A stretch of 64,000 nucleotides of DNA from Limimaricola sp. G21655-S1 (GCF_027213785.1 NZ_JAPWGO010000020.1:1-64000); one strand, 5' to 3'; numbered from the stretch's first letter, positions 51,943-60,889 are shown. The notes: generated by a model not told the origin, from the letters alone. Program-made: numbers and translations.

Positions 51943-52419
51943 ATGTCGCGACAAATCACCCTTGCCGTGGCGCTCGCGCTCATCGGCGCGGCCGCGCAGG
52001 CCGAGGTCGCGCCGCAGGAGGTGGCCTACGGCGAATACGGCGCCATCGAGACCTCCCTGAGCGGCAGCCCCGGCGACCCGAAGGCCGGTGCCGAGGTCAT
52101 GGCCGATCGAGGCTTGGGCAACTGCGTCGCCTGCCACGCGGTGGGGGCACTCGAGGAGGTGCCATTCCATGGCGAGATCGGCCCCCCGCTCGACGGAGCG
52201 GCCGACCGTTGGACCGAGGCGGATCTCCGCGGGATCGTGGCAAACGCCAAGATGACCTTCCCGGAGACGATCATGCCCGCCTTTTACAAGACCGAAGGCT
52301 TCATCCGTCCCGGCGACGGCTTCACCGGCAAGGCCGGCGAGGAACCGCTGCCGCCGCTGCTTACCGCGCAGCAGGTCGAGGACGTGGTGGCCTACCTGAT
52401 GACGCTGCGCGACGAGTGA
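51943..52419 (+). CDS. soxX: SoxX, c-type cytochrome subunit of the SoxXA complex
   Basis: 158 residues from the ATG at 51943 with AGGGAGGAC; an in-frame ATG at 51925 has its own CGGAGGAC. Signal peptide MSRQITLAVALALIGAAAQA. Mono-heme site Cys61-x2-Cys64-His65 (NCVACHAVG) and the distal Met111 in PETIMPAFYKTEGF. With SoxA it attaches thiosulfate to the SoxY cysteine. Confidence 0.96.
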   Translation: MSRQITLAVALALIGAAAQAEVAPQEVAYGEYGAIETSLSGSPGDPKAGAEVMADRGLGNCVACHAVGALEEVPFHGEIGPPLDGAADRWTEADLRGIVANAKMTFPETIMPAFYKTEGFIRPGDGFTGKAGEEPLPPLLTAQQVEDVVAYLMTLRDE

Positions 52420-52442
52420 GCGCGCGGCAGGAGAGGAGAGAG

Positions 52443-52865
52443 ATGAGCTTTTCACGCAGACAGACGCTGGCCATCATGGCCGGCAGCGGCCTCTCGGTGA
52501 TGCTGGGCGGGCGCATGGCGCTCGCGACGCCGACCGAGGAGCTGATCGCCGAGTTCACCGGCGGCGCAGAGATCACCGGCGAGGGGCTGACCCTCACCGC
52601 GCCCGAGATCGCCGAGAACGGCAACACCGTGCCGGTCGAGGTCGATGCCCCCGGCGCCGAGTCGATCATCCTGCTGGCCACCGGCAACCCGAACCCCGAT
52701 GTGGGCGTGTTCCATTTCGGCCCGCTGGCGGGCGCGCAGATGGCCTCGACCCGGATCCGCCTCGCCGGCACGCAGGAGGTCGTCGCCATCGCCAAGATGG
52801 CCGATGGCAGCTTCGCGCGCGCGGCGCAGGAGGTGAAGGTCACCATCGGCGGCTGCGGCGGCTGA
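52443..52865 (+). CDS. soxY: SoxY, sulfur-carrier subunit
   Basis: 140 residues from the ATG at 52443 with GGAGAGGAG upstream. Tat signal MSFSRRQTLAIMAGSGLSVMLGG. The C-terminal GGCGG carries the substrate-binding Cys138, where thiosulfate and pathway intermediates are held while processed by SoxXA, SoxB and SoxCD. Ig-like fold: LTAPEIAENGNTVPVEVDAP. Confidence 0.97.
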   Translation: MSFSRRQTLAIMAGSGLSVMLGGRMALATPTEELIAEFTGGAEITGEGLTLTAPEIAENGNTVPVEVDAPGAESIILLATGNPNPDVGVFHFGPLAGAQMASTRIRLAGTQEVVAIAKMADGSFARAAQEVKVTIGGCGG

Positions 52866-52888
52866 GTTCGGGACAAGGAGCAAGAGAC

Positions 52889-53218
52889 ATGGCAGAGAAC
52901 GTCACCCCCCGCGTCCGCGTCCCCAAGGAAGCCGCCGCCGGAGAGGTCATCACCATCAAGACCCTGATTAGCCACCCGATGGAATCGGGACAGCGCAAGG
53001 ACAAGGAGGGCAACCTCATCCCGCGCTCGATCATCAACCGCTTCACCTGCACCTTCAACGGCGAGACCGTGATCGACGTGGCGATGGAGCCCGCGATCTC
53101 GACCAACCCGTATTTCGAGTTCCAGGCCAAGGTGCCCGAGAGCGGGACCTTCACCTTCACCTGGATCGACGATGACGGGTCGACCTACGAGGACACCAAG
53201 GAGATCGCCGTCGCCTGA
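52889..53218 (+). CDS. soxZ: SoxZ, partner of SoxY
   Basis: 109 residues: MAENVTPRVRVPKEAAAGEVITIKTLISHPMESGQRKDKEGNLIPRSIINRFTCTFNGETVIDVAMEPAISTNPYFEFQAKVPESGTFTFTWIDDDGSTYEDTKEIAVA. It has no signal peptide and is co-exported with SoxY by the Tat pathway. Forms the SoxYZ carrier heterodimer. Confidence 0.97.
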   Translation: MAENVTPRVRVPKEAAAGEVITIKTLISHPMESGQRKDKEGNLIPRSIINRFTCTFNGETVIDVAMEPAISTNPYFEFQAKVPESGTFTFTWIDDDGSTYEDTKEIAVA

Positions 53219-53249
53219 CGGCACGAAGAGGGCAAGGGAGGAGACCTTG

Positions 53250-54110
53250 ATGAGACAGACGCTGAGGACCGGCGCCGCATGGGCGGCGCTCGGGCTGGCC
53301 GGGTCGGCCGCCCTTGCCCCCGCCGCGACGGCGCAGGAGGCGAACCTCGTCATCAACGACGAGATCGAGATCGTGACCCGGGCGCCCGCGCCCGAGCACA
53401 TGGAATACATGAGCGAGGTCGTCTCGGGCTGGGAATACCGCTCGCCCGAGACCCAGGCGCTGCAGATGGATGATTTCGAGAACCCCGGCATGATCGGCGT
53501 CGACAATGCCCGCGCCGATTTCGAAACCGCGATGGGTCCAGACGACCAGTCCTGCGCCTCGTGCCATGAAAGCCCCGAGGCGCTCGAGGGCGTGCGCGCG
53601 GTCTATCCCAAGTGGGACGAGGCCAAGGGCGAGGTGCAGACGCTGGAGATGCAGGTCAACGAATGCGTGACCGAGCGCGCCGGGGCGGAGCCTTGGGACT
53701 ATACCGGCGATCGGATGACCGAGATGGTCGCGCTGATCTCCTCGGTCTCGCGCGGCATGCCCGTCAACGTGGCGATCGACGGCCCGGCCCAGGAAACCTG
53801 GGAGCAGGGCAAGGAGATCTACTACACCCGTTATGGACAGCTCGAACTCGCCTGCGCGAACTGCCACGAGGACAATTACGACAACATGATCCGGGCCGAT
53901 CATCTGAGCCAGGGCCAGATCAACGGCTTTCCGACCTACCGGCTGAAGAACGGTGCGCTCAACGCGGTGCATGACCGCTTCAAGGGCTGCGTGCGCGACA
54001 CCCGTGCCGAGACCTTCGCACCGGGCAGCCCGGAATTCGTGGCGCTGGAACTCTACGTCGCCTCGCGCGGTAACGGCCTCTCGGTCGAGGGCCCCTCGGT
54101 CCGCAACTGA
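53250..54110 (+). CDS. soxA: SoxA, di-heme cytochrome c subunit of SoxXA
   Basis: 286 residues from the ATG at 53250, GGGAGGAG upstream. Signal peptide ends near residue 28. Two heme sites: Cys102-x2-Cys105-His106 and Cys202-x2-Cys205-His206, so this is the di-heme class. The active-site Cys247 (HDRFKGCVRDTRAE) carries the persulfide intermediate. Cys139 may pair with the first heme region. It joins thiosulfate to SoxY. Confidence 0.97.
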   Translation: MRQTLRTGAAWAALGLAGSAALAPAATAQEANLVINDEIEIVTRAPAPEHMEYMSEVVSGWEYRSPETQALQMDDFENPGMIGVDNARADFETAMGPDDQSCASCHESPEALEGVRAVYPKWDEAKGEVQTLEMQVNECVTERAGAEPWDYTGDRMTEMVALISSVSRGMPVNVAIDGPAQETWEQGKEIYYTRYGQLELACANCHEDNYDNMIRADHLSQGQINGFPTYRLKNGALNAVHDRFKGCVRDTRAETFAPGSPEFVALELYVASRGNGLSVEGPSVRN

Positions 54111-54116
54111 CCCTTC

Positions 54117-54151
54117 GCACCCCGCCCGGCTTTCGCCCGGCGGGGTGCTTT
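54117..54151 (+). terminator. Hairpin with short T-run between soxA and soxB
   Basis: Arms GCACCCCGCC / GGCGGGGTGC with a 12-base loop that can itself fold, followed by TTT, seven bases after the soxA stop. It would end or attenuate soxXYZA transcripts before soxB. Confidence 0.6.
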
Positions 54152-54198
54152 CGCCCGAACATATTCAATAATACGCATCCGATGACAGGGAACCGCCC
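54152..54198 (+). promoter_or_regulatory. AT-rich soxB upstream region
   Basis: 47 bases containing ATATTCAATAATACG (54161-54175), which shares ATATTCAAT with the region upstream of the second ArsR gene. Possible separate promoter/operator for soxBCD. Confidence 0.45.
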
Positions 54199-55893
54199 AT
54201 GATCGCCCGCCGCCACTTTCTCCAGGCCGGCCTCGCCGCCTCCGCCCTCTGGGGGGCCTCCGGCTTCGGCAACTGGTCCCGGCTCGCGGCCCAGCAGCGG
54301 CTCAGCCAGGACGACCTGATCGGCACCGGTGGCCCCGGCAATGTCACGCTGATCCACATCACCGACATCCACGCCCAGACCCAGCCGATCTGGTTCCGCG
54401 AGCCCGAGATCAATCTCGGTGTCGGCGAAGCGCAGGGTCTCGTGCCGCATGTCACCGGCGCCGCCTTCCGCAAGCTCTACGGCATCGAGGACGGCTCGCC
54501 GCTCGACTACGCGCTGACCTATGACGATTTCGTCGCGCTGGGCCGGGAATACGGCAAGATGGGCGGCCTCGACCGCATCGCCACCGTGCTCAAGGCGATC
54601 CGGGCCGAGCGCCCCGATGCGCTGCTGCTCGACGGCGGCGACACCTGGCAGGGCTCGCTGCCCGCCCTCAAGACGCAAGGCGCCGACATGGTGCGGCTGT
54701 TCAACGCGCTGGGCACCGACGCGATGACCTCGCATTGGGAGTTCACGCTGGGCATCGACCGGGTCAACGAGATCCTCGAGACCGAGCTCGACCCCGCCTT
54801 CCTCGGCGCCAACATCTTCGACGCGACATGGGACGAGCCGGCCTACGAGCCCTACAAGATGTTCGAGCGCGGCGGCACCTCGATCGCCGTGATCGGCCAG
54901 GCCTTCCCCTATCTGCCGATCGCCAACCCGAACTGGATGTTCCCCGATCTCAGCTTCGGCGTGCGGCAGGAGCGGATGGCCGAGGTGGTGCAGGAGGCGC
55001 GCGACGCGGGCGCCGAAGTCGTGGTGGTGCTGTCGCATAACGGCTTCGACGTGGACCGCAAGATGGCCGCGCAGGTGCCCGGCATCGACGTGATCCTGAC
55101 CGGTCACACCCATGACGCCCTGCCCGAGCCGGTACTCGTCGGCTCCACGCATCTGATCGCGTCGGGCAGCCACGGCAAGTTCGTCAGCCGCGTCGATCTC
55201 GACGTGCAGGACGGCGCGCTCAAGGGGCTGACCCACCGCCTGATCCCGATCTTCTCGGACGTGATCGCGCCCGATCCGGAGATGACCGCGCTGGTCGAGG
55301 AGACCCGCGCGCCGTTCAAGGACGAGATGTCCGAGGTGCTGGGCACCACCGAGTCGCTGCTCTACCGGCGCGGCAACTTCAACGGCACCTGGGACGACCT
55401 GATCTGCAACGCCCTGATTTCCGAGCGCGAGGCCGACATCGCGCTCTCGCCCGGCTTCCGCTGGGGCGCCTCGCTGATGCCCGGCCAGGAGATCACCCGA
55501 GAGGACGTCTTCAACGCCACCGCGATGAGCTACCCCGAGGCCTACCGCTCGGAAATGACCGGCGAAACGCTGAAGCTCATTCTCGAGGACGTGGCCGACA
55601 ACCTGTTCAACCCCGATCCCTACTACCAGCAGGGCGGCGACATGGTCCGCGTCGGCGGCATGGGCTACCGGATCGACATCGCCCAGCCGCAGGGCAGCCG
55701 CGTCACCGAGATGACGCTGCTGTCGTCGGGCGAGAAGATCGATCCGTCGAAAACCTACGTCGTGGCCGGATGGGCCAGCGTCAACGAGGGCACCGAGGGC
55801 CCGGCGATCTGGGACGTGGTCGAAAGCCACATCCGCAATCAGGGCACCGTTTCCATCGACCCCAACACAAGCGTCGACGTGGTGGCCGGATGA
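54199..55893 (+). CDS. soxB: SoxB, sulfate thiol esterase
   Basis: 564 residues. Tat signal MIARRHFLQAGLAASALWG. Calcineurin/5'-nucleotidase-like metal site: Asp56 and His58 in HITDIHAQTQP, LLLDGGDTWQGS, TGHTHDALPEP. The SHWEFTLGIDRVNEILE segment is SoxB-specific. It hydrolyses the sulfate group off SoxY-bound S-thiosulfonate, using manganese. Preceded by a hairpin and AT-rich region. Confidence 0.97.
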   Translation: MIARRHFLQAGLAASALWGASGFGNWSRLAAQQRLSQDDLIGTGGPGNVTLIHITDIHAQTQPIWFREPEINLGVGEAQGLVPHVTGAAFRKLYGIEDGSPLDYALTYDDFVALGREYGKMGGLDRIATVLKAIRAERPDALLLDGGDTWQGSLPALKTQGADMVRLFNALGTDAMTSHWEFTLGIDRVNEILETELDPAFLGANIFDATWDEPAYEPYKMFERGGTSIAVIGQAFPYLPIANPNWMFPDLSFGVRQERMAEVVQEARDAGAEVVVVLSHNGFDVDRKMAAQVPGIDVILTGHTHDALPEPVLVGSTHLIASGSHGKFVSRVDLDVQDGALKGLTHRLIPIFSDVIAPDPEMTALVEETRAPFKDEMSEVLGTTESLLYRRGNFNGTWDDLICNALISEREADIALSPGFRWGASLMPGQEITREDVFNATAMSYPEAYRSEMTGETLKLILEDVADNLFNPDPYYQQGGDMVRVGGMGYRIDIAQPQGSRVTEMTLLSSGEKIDPSKTYVVAGWASVNEGTEGPAIWDVVESHIRNQGTVSIDPNTSVDVVAG

Positions 55894-57191
55894 GCCGCCC
55901 CGCCGACATGGACGACAAGAGGACTCCGAGCATGAGCAAAGATCCCGCCCCCTCGCGGCGCGGCTTCCTGACCGGCGCGCTCGCCGCCGGCGGCGCCATC
56001 GCGGGCAGCCGCGTGGCCGCGCAATCGCCCGATCCGGCGATCACCGAACTGCAGCCCTGGATGCAGTATCTGGGCGACGGCGTCGATGCCCGCCCCTATG
56101 GCACCCCCTCGCAATACGAGGCGCATGTCATCCGTCGCAACGTCGAATGGCTGACCGCCGATCCGGTCTCCTCGGTGAACTTCACGCCCCTGCACGAACT
56201 CGACGGGATCATCACCCCGAACGGGCTGTGCTTCGAGCGGCACCATGCCGGCATCGCCGAGGTCGACCCGACCGCGCACCGGCTGATGATCAACGGCCTG
56301 GTCGACAAGCCGCTGGTCTTCACGATGCAGGACCTGATGCGCTTTCCGCGCGAGAACCGGGTCTATTTCCTCGAATGCGCTGCGAATTCGGGCATGGAAT
56401 GGGCCGGCGCGCAGCTCAATGGCTGCCAGTACACCCACGGCATGATCCACAACGTCATGTATACCGGCGTGCCGCTGCGGCTCCTGCTCGAAGAGGCGGG
56501 GGTCAAGACCAACGGCAAGTGGATCATGCCGGAGGGCGCCGATGCCTCGGCCATGACCCGCTCGATCCCGATCGAGAAGGCGATGGACGACTGCCTCGTC
56601 GCCTTCAAGATGAACGGCGAGGCGCTGCGCCCCGAGCAGGGCTACCCGGTCCGCCTCGTCGTGCCCGGCTGGGAAGGCAACATGTGGATCAAGTGGCTGC
56701 GCCGGATCGAGGTCGGCGACCAGCCCTGGCACCACCGCGAGGAGACGTCGAAATACACCGACCTTCTCGACAACGGCATCGCCCGCCGCTTCACCTGGGA
56801 GATGGACGCCAAGTCGGTCATCACCAACCCCAGCCCACAGGCGCCGATCCTGCACTCCAAGGGACCGACCGTGCTCACCGGGGTCGCCTGGTCGGGTCGC
56901 GGCACCATCCCGCGCGTCGACGTCACGCTCGACGGCGGCAAGAACTGGCACGAGGCGCGCATGTCGGGGCCGAGCTTCGACAAGTCGATGCACCGTTTCT
57001 ACTTCGAGTTCGACTGGGACGGGAAACCGCTGCTGCTGCAGAGCCGCACGCATGATTCCACCGGCTACGTGCAGCCGACCAAGAACGACCTGCGGGCGAT
57101 CCGCGGCGAGAACTCGATCTACCACAACAACGGCATCCAGACCTGGCATGTCAACGAACGCGGCGAGGCGGAAAATGTCGAAGTTTCTTAA
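55890..57191 (+). CDS. soxC: SoxC, molybdopterin sulfane dehydrogenase subunit
   Basis: 433 residues if the ATG at 55890 (overlapping the soxB stop) is used; an ATG at 55932 with AGAGGACTCC gives 419. The longer form matches the usual length. Tat signal SRRGFLTGALAAGG. The Mo-coordinating Cys is in VYFLECAANSGMEW; domain ends KNDLRAIRGENSIYHNNGIQTWHVNERGE. With SoxD it oxidises SoxY-bound sulfane sulfur by six electrons, so sulfate forms without sulfur globules. Confidence 0.95.
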   Translation: MSRPADMDDKRTPSMSKDPAPSRRGFLTGALAAGGAIAGSRVAAQSPDPAITELQPWMQYLGDGVDARPYGTPSQYEAHVIRRNVEWLTADPVSSVNFTPLHELDGIITPNGLCFERHHAGIAEVDPTAHRLMINGLVDKPLVFTMQDLMRFPRENRVYFLECAANSGMEWAGAQLNGCQYTHGMIHNVMYTGVPLRLLLEEAGVKTNGKWIMPEGADASAMTRSIPIEKAMDDCLVAFKMNGEALRPEQGYPVRLVVPGWEGNMWIKWLRRIEVGDQPWHHREETSKYTDLLDNGIARRFTWEMDAKSVITNPSPQAPILHSKGPTVLTGVAWSGRGTIPRVDVTLDGGKNWHEARMSGPSFDKSMHRFYFEFDWDGKPLLLQSRTHDSTGYVQPTKNDLRAIRGENSIYHNNGIQTWHVNERGEAENVEVS

Positions 57192-58500
57192 AATCCTCGC
57201 ACCCGCCTCCGCCGGCACGGCGAGCGTGCTGACCCTGGCCTACGTGCTGGCCGACCAGTTCGTGGTCGACATGCCGGCGCCGGCGCGGGTGTCCTTCGTG
57301 GCCGCCGCCAACGCCCAGGAGACCGAAGCCCCCGCCCCGACCGCCGAGACGGTCGCGCAGGCCAATGCCGAGCCCCCCGCCCCGGCCCGCGATGGCGGCT
57401 ACGGGCTGGGCCGCGAGGCGCTGCCCGAGGAGATCGCCGCCTGGGACATCGACATCCGCCCCGACGGGCAGGGCCTGCCGGTGGGTTCGGGCGATGTCTG
57501 GACCGGCGAGGAGGTCTTCGTCGAGAAATGCGCCTCCTGCCACGGCGATTTCGGCGAGGCGGTCGGCCGCTGGCCGCAGCTCGCCGGTGGTCAGGGCACG
57601 CTCGAGCGCAAGGACCCGGTCAAGACCATCGGCTCCTACTGGCCCTATCTCTCGACCGTCTGGGACTACGTGCACCGGGCCATGCCCTTCGGCGACGCGC
57701 AGTCGCTCACGCCGGACGAAGTCTACGCGATCACCGCCTACCTGCTCTATCTCAACAACATCGTCGAGGACGACTTCGAGCTGTCGAACGAGAGCTTCGC
57801 CGAGGTCGAGATGCCCAATGCCGAGGGATTCAAGCCCGACGACCGGCCCGAGACCGAGCTGACCGCCTTCTCCGGCGAGGCCTGCATGGAAGGCTGCAAG
57901 GACGAGGTCGAGATCACCATGCGGGCCGCCGTGCTCGACGTGACGCCGGGCTCGGACGAGGGTGACGCGGATGTCGAGGACACCGCGATCGAGGTCGAGG
58001 AGCAGGCCGCGGCGCAGCCCGCGGATGCCGAGCCCGCCGAGGAGGCAGTGGCGGGTGACCAGCCCACGGCGCCGGAAGATGCGGCTGTCGCGGGTGAGGC
58101 CGACAAGGCCTCCGTCGAAGGCGCCGACGCGGAAGCGGCCCCGGCGGAGGCGGTCGTCGAGGCGAGCGCCGGACCCGATCCGGAGCTGGTTGCGGCGGGC
58201 GAGCGGGTGTTCAAGAAATGCGCCGCCTGCCACCAGGTCGGCGACAACGCCAAGAACCGCAGCGGCCCGCAGCTCAACGGCATCGTCGGGCGCACCGCCG
58301 GCACGGTCGAGGGCTTCCGCTACTCGGGCGCGCTGGAAGAGGCCGGCGCGGACGGGCTGGTCTGGGATCACGAGAGCCTCGCGGGCTTCCTCGCCGATCC
58401 GCGCGCCTATCTGAAGGGCACCAAGATGTCCTTCGCGGGCTTGCGCAGCGACGAGGACATCACCGCCATCACCGCCTTCCTCGAAGCGCAGGGCGAGTGA
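57175..58500 (+). CDS. soxD: SoxD, di-heme cytochrome subunit of sulfane dehydrogenase
   Basis: 441 residues from the ATG at 57175, overlapping the soxC end by 17 bases. Two cytochrome c domains: heme site Cys119-x2-Cys122-His123 and Cys349-x2-Cys352-His353, the second with KMSFAGL. Between them lies a long acidic Ala/Glu/Asp-rich linker (about residues 255-333). It passes SoxC electrons to small cytochromes. Confidence 0.95.
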   Translation: MSKFLKILAPASAGTASVLTLAYVLADQFVVDMPAPARVSFVAAANAQETEAPAPTAETVAQANAEPPAPARDGGYGLGREALPEEIAAWDIDIRPDGQGLPVGSGDVWTGEEVFVEKCASCHGDFGEAVGRWPQLAGGQGTLERKDPVKTIGSYWPYLSTVWDYVHRAMPFGDAQSLTPDEVYAITAYLLYLNNIVEDDFELSNESFAEVEMPNAEGFKPDDRPETELTAFSGEACMEGCKDEVEITMRAAVLDVTPGSDEGDADVEDTAIEVEEQAAAQPADAEPAEEAVAGDQPTAPEDAAVAGEADKASVEGADAEAAPAEAVVEASAGPDPELVAAGERVFKKCAACHQVGDNAKNRSGPQLNGIVGRTAGTVEGFRYSGALEEAGADGLVWDHESLAGFLADPRAYLKGTKMSFAGLRSDEDITAITAFLEAQGE

Positions 58501-58508
58501 GCCATTCC

Positions 58509-58531
58509 GGGCGGCCCGCGCAGGGCCGCCC
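58509..58531 (+). terminator. Hairpin after soxD
   Basis: GGGCGGCCC-GCGCA-GGGCCGCCC, a perfect 9-bp stem nine bases after the soxD stop. No T-run, so it may be an mRNA-stabilising or attenuating hairpin inside the transcription unit. Confidence 0.45.
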
Positions 58532-58609
58532 GCATCGCCGCCTTGGGCGGCAGGAGGGAAACGGCCGGGCCATGCCCGGCCCGACCCGCAACAAGGGAGG
58601 AGTAAGGCC

Positions 58610-59041
58610 ATGAGACGGATCCTTTTGACGGCGCTGGTCGCGTTTGCGGGCGGGGTCGCCTCGGCGCAGGAGGTGGTCACCTATCCCTTCGACGGCAGCT
58701 TCGAGGACGCCACCTTCAGCGTCGAGAGCGCCATCGTCGGAGAGGGTCTGGTGGTCGACTATGTCAGCCGCGTCGGTGACATGCTCAACCGCACCGGGGA
58801 GGACGTGGGCAGCGACGTGACCATCTTCGACGCCGCCGACGTGTTCCTGTTCTGCTCGGCGGTGGTGTCGCGCAAGGTGATGGAGGCCGATCCGGCCAAC
58901 ATCGCGCACTGCCCCTACGGGATCTTCGTCACCGACAGGGACGGCGCGGTCGAGATCGGCTATCGCGCGATGCCCGATGGCCCGATGCAGGAGGTGCAGG
59001 CGCTGCTCGACGGCATTGCCAAAGAGGCGGCGGGGCAGTAG
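58610..59041 (+). CDS. DUF302-family periplasmic protein
   Basis: 143 residues with signal peptide MRRILLTALVAFAGGVASAQ. DUF302 pattern: FSVESAIVGEGLVVDYVSRVGDMLNRTGEDVG, VFLFCSAVVSRKVMEADPANIAHCPYGIFV. The Cys pair (FLFCSA, AHCPYG) suggests heme, copper or thiol chemistry. AAGGGAGGAG precedes the ATG. It sits where Paracoccus carries soxE. Role in the Sox system unknown. Confidence 0.75.
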   Translation: MRRILLTALVAFAGGVASAQEVVTYPFDGSFEDATFSVESAIVGEGLVVDYVSRVGDMLNRTGEDVGSDVTIFDAADVFLFCSAVVSRKVMEADPANIAHCPYGIFVTDRDGAVEIGYRAMPDGPMQEVQALLDGIAKEAAGQ

Positions 59042-59044
59042 CGG

Positions 59045-60268
59045 GTGGCCTTCGACAGCTTCTTCGCCGCCGAGCTCGACCGTCTCAGATCCGAGGGCAA
59101 CTACCGCCGCTTCGCCGAGCTGGAGCGCCATCGCGGCGCCTTTCCCGCCGCCACCCGCCATGACGGTTCCGCGCCCTCCGAGGTCACCGTCTGGTGCTCG
59201 AACGACTATCTCGGCATGGGCCAGCACCCGAAGGTGCTGGCCGCGATGCACGCGGCGCTCGACGAAGTCGGCGCAGGCGCCGGCGGCACCCGCAACATCT
59301 CGGGCACGACCCGCCATCACGTGGCGCTCGAGCGCGAGCTGGCCGACCTGCATGGCAAGGAGGCGGCGCTTCTCTTCACCTCGGGCTACGTGTCGAACTG
59401 GGCCGCCCTGGGCACGCTGGCCGCGCGCATTCCCGGCTGCATCGTGCTGTCGGATGCGGGCAACCACGCCAGCATGATCGAGGGCATCCGTCACAGCCGC
59501 GCCGAAAAGGTGATCTGGAAGCACAACGACCTCGTCGATCTGGAGGCGAAACTCGCGGCCCTGCCAGCCAATGCCCCGAAGATCGTCGCCTTCGAGAGCG
59601 TCTATTCGATGGATGGCGACATCGCCCCCATCGCCGGCATCTGCGATCTGGCCGAGCGCTACGGCGCCTTGACCTATCTCGACGAGGTTCATGGCGTCGG
59701 CCTCTACGGCCCGCGCGGCGGCGGCGTCGCCGAGCGCGAGGGGCTGATGGGGCGCATCGACGTGATCGAGGGTACGCTGGGCAAGGCTTACGGCGTGATG
59801 GGCGGCTATATCGCCGCCTCCGCCGCCTTGTGCGATTTCGTGCGCAGCTTCGCCTCGGGCTTCATCTTCACCACCGCCCTGCCCCCCGCCGTCGCTGCCG
59901 GTGCGCAGGCGGCGGTGCGCCACCTCAAGACTTCCGACGCCGAGCGCCGGTTGCAGGCCGAGCGGGTGTCGAGCCTGCGCGCCCGGCTCGACGCGGCGGG
60001 CATCCCGCACCTGCCCAACCCGAGCCACATCGTGCCGGTGATGGTGGGCGATCCGGTGAAATGCCGCTGGATATCGGACCTGCTGCTCGACGAGTTCGGC
60101 ATCTACATCCAGCCGATCAACTATCCCACCGTGCCGCGCGGCACCGAGCGGCTGCGCATCACGCCCTCGCCGGTGCATTCGGAGGCCGATCTCGACCGGT
60201 TGGCCTCGGCGCTGGAGGCGCTCTGGGACCGCTGCCGTATCGCCCGCGTGCCGATGGCCGCGCAATAA
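59045..60268 (+). CDS. hemA: 5-aminolevulinate synthase
   Basis: 407 residues starting at GTG (59045), three bases after the DUF302 stop. Condenses glycine and succinyl-CoA to ALA, the first heme step in alphaproteobacteria. Motifs: [91 protein letters not shown], and the PLP lysine Lys247 in [16 protein letters not shown] (Lys248 in R. capsulatus). Its place inside the sox unit, between sulfur genes, is unusual and probably supports cytochrome c maturation during sulfur oxidation. Confidence 0.95.
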   Translation: MAFDSFFAAELDRLRSEGNYRRFAELERHRGAFPAATRHDGSAPSEVTVWCSNDYLGMGQHPKVLAAMHAALDEVGAGAGGTRNISGTTRHHVALERELADLHGKEAALLFTSGYVSNWAALGTLAARIPGCIVLSDAGNHASMIEGIRHSRAEKVIWKHNDLVDLEAKLAALPANAPKIVAFESVYSMDGDIAPIAGICDLAERYGALTYLDEVHGVGLYGPRGGGVAEREGLMGRIDVIEGTLGKAYGVMGGYIAASAALCDFVRSFASGFIFTTALPPAVAAGAQAAVRHLKTSDAERRLQAERVSSLRARLDAAGIPHLPNPSHIVPVMVGDPVKCRWISDLLLDEFGIYIQPINYPTVPRGTERLRITPSPVHSEADLDRLASALEALWDRCRIARVPMAAQ

Positions 60269-60280
60269 GGGAGACCGATC

Positions 60281-60862
60281 ATGATCCGCCTTGCAGCCCT
60301 CCTTGCCCTCCTCTCCGCACCTGCGTTCGCCGAGCCGGTCGGCATCGACGCCGACTGCATGTCGGTCACCGTCGAGACGCCGGACGGGCCGATCGAGATC
60401 ATGCGCGAACAGGACAACGAGGCGGTCATCACCGGCGACTTCGCCAAGACGTCGCGCGCCTGTCCGCCCTTCTGCATCCAGCCGATGACGCCCGCCGAGG
60501 GCGTCACGACGATCGGCGAGCTGGAACTGCTCGACATGTTGGAGGATCCGGAGGCCGTGGTGATCGACAGCCGCACCCGCGACTGGTTCGAAGGCGGCAC
60601 CATTCCGGGGGCGATCCACCTGCCATGGGACGTGATCACCGACCGATTGGGCGAGCTGAACTGCGAGCCGGATTTCGAGGGTTGGGACTGTTCGGAGTCG
60701 CCGCGCGTGGCGCTGTTCTGCAACGGCCCGTGGTGCGGCCAGTCGCCCACCGCGATCCGCGCGATGATCGGCGCCGGCTATCCTGCGGAGAAGATCAGCT
60801 ATTACCGGGGTGGCATGCAGGTCTGGCGGCTACTCGGGCTTACCGTTGCGGCAGGGCGCTGA
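60281..60862 (+). CDS. Periplasmic rhodanese-like protein
   Basis: 193 residues, signal peptide MIRLAALLALLSAPAFA. Rhodanese fold with AVVIDSRTRDWFEGGTIPGAIHLPWDVITD and the catalytic Cys in VALFCNGPWCGQSPTAIRAMIGAGYPAEKISYYRGGMQVWRLLGL. Two further Cys pairs (ADCMSV, RACPPFC, LNCEP, WDCSES) may form disulfides. It probably shuttles sulfane sulfur in the periplasm. Twelve bases after hemA. Confidence 0.85.
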   Translation: MIRLAALLALLSAPAFAEPVGIDADCMSVTVETPDGPIEIMREQDNEAVITGDFAKTSRACPPFCIQPMTPAEGVTTIGELELLDMLEDPEAVVIDSRTRDWFEGGTIPGAIHLPWDVITDRLGELNCEPDFEGWDCSESPRVALFCNGPWCGQSPTAIRAMIGAGYPAEKISYYRGGMQVWRLLGLTVAAGR

Positions 60863-60889
60863 GCCGCGCGAGGCGGCCCAGCGGCGGGT

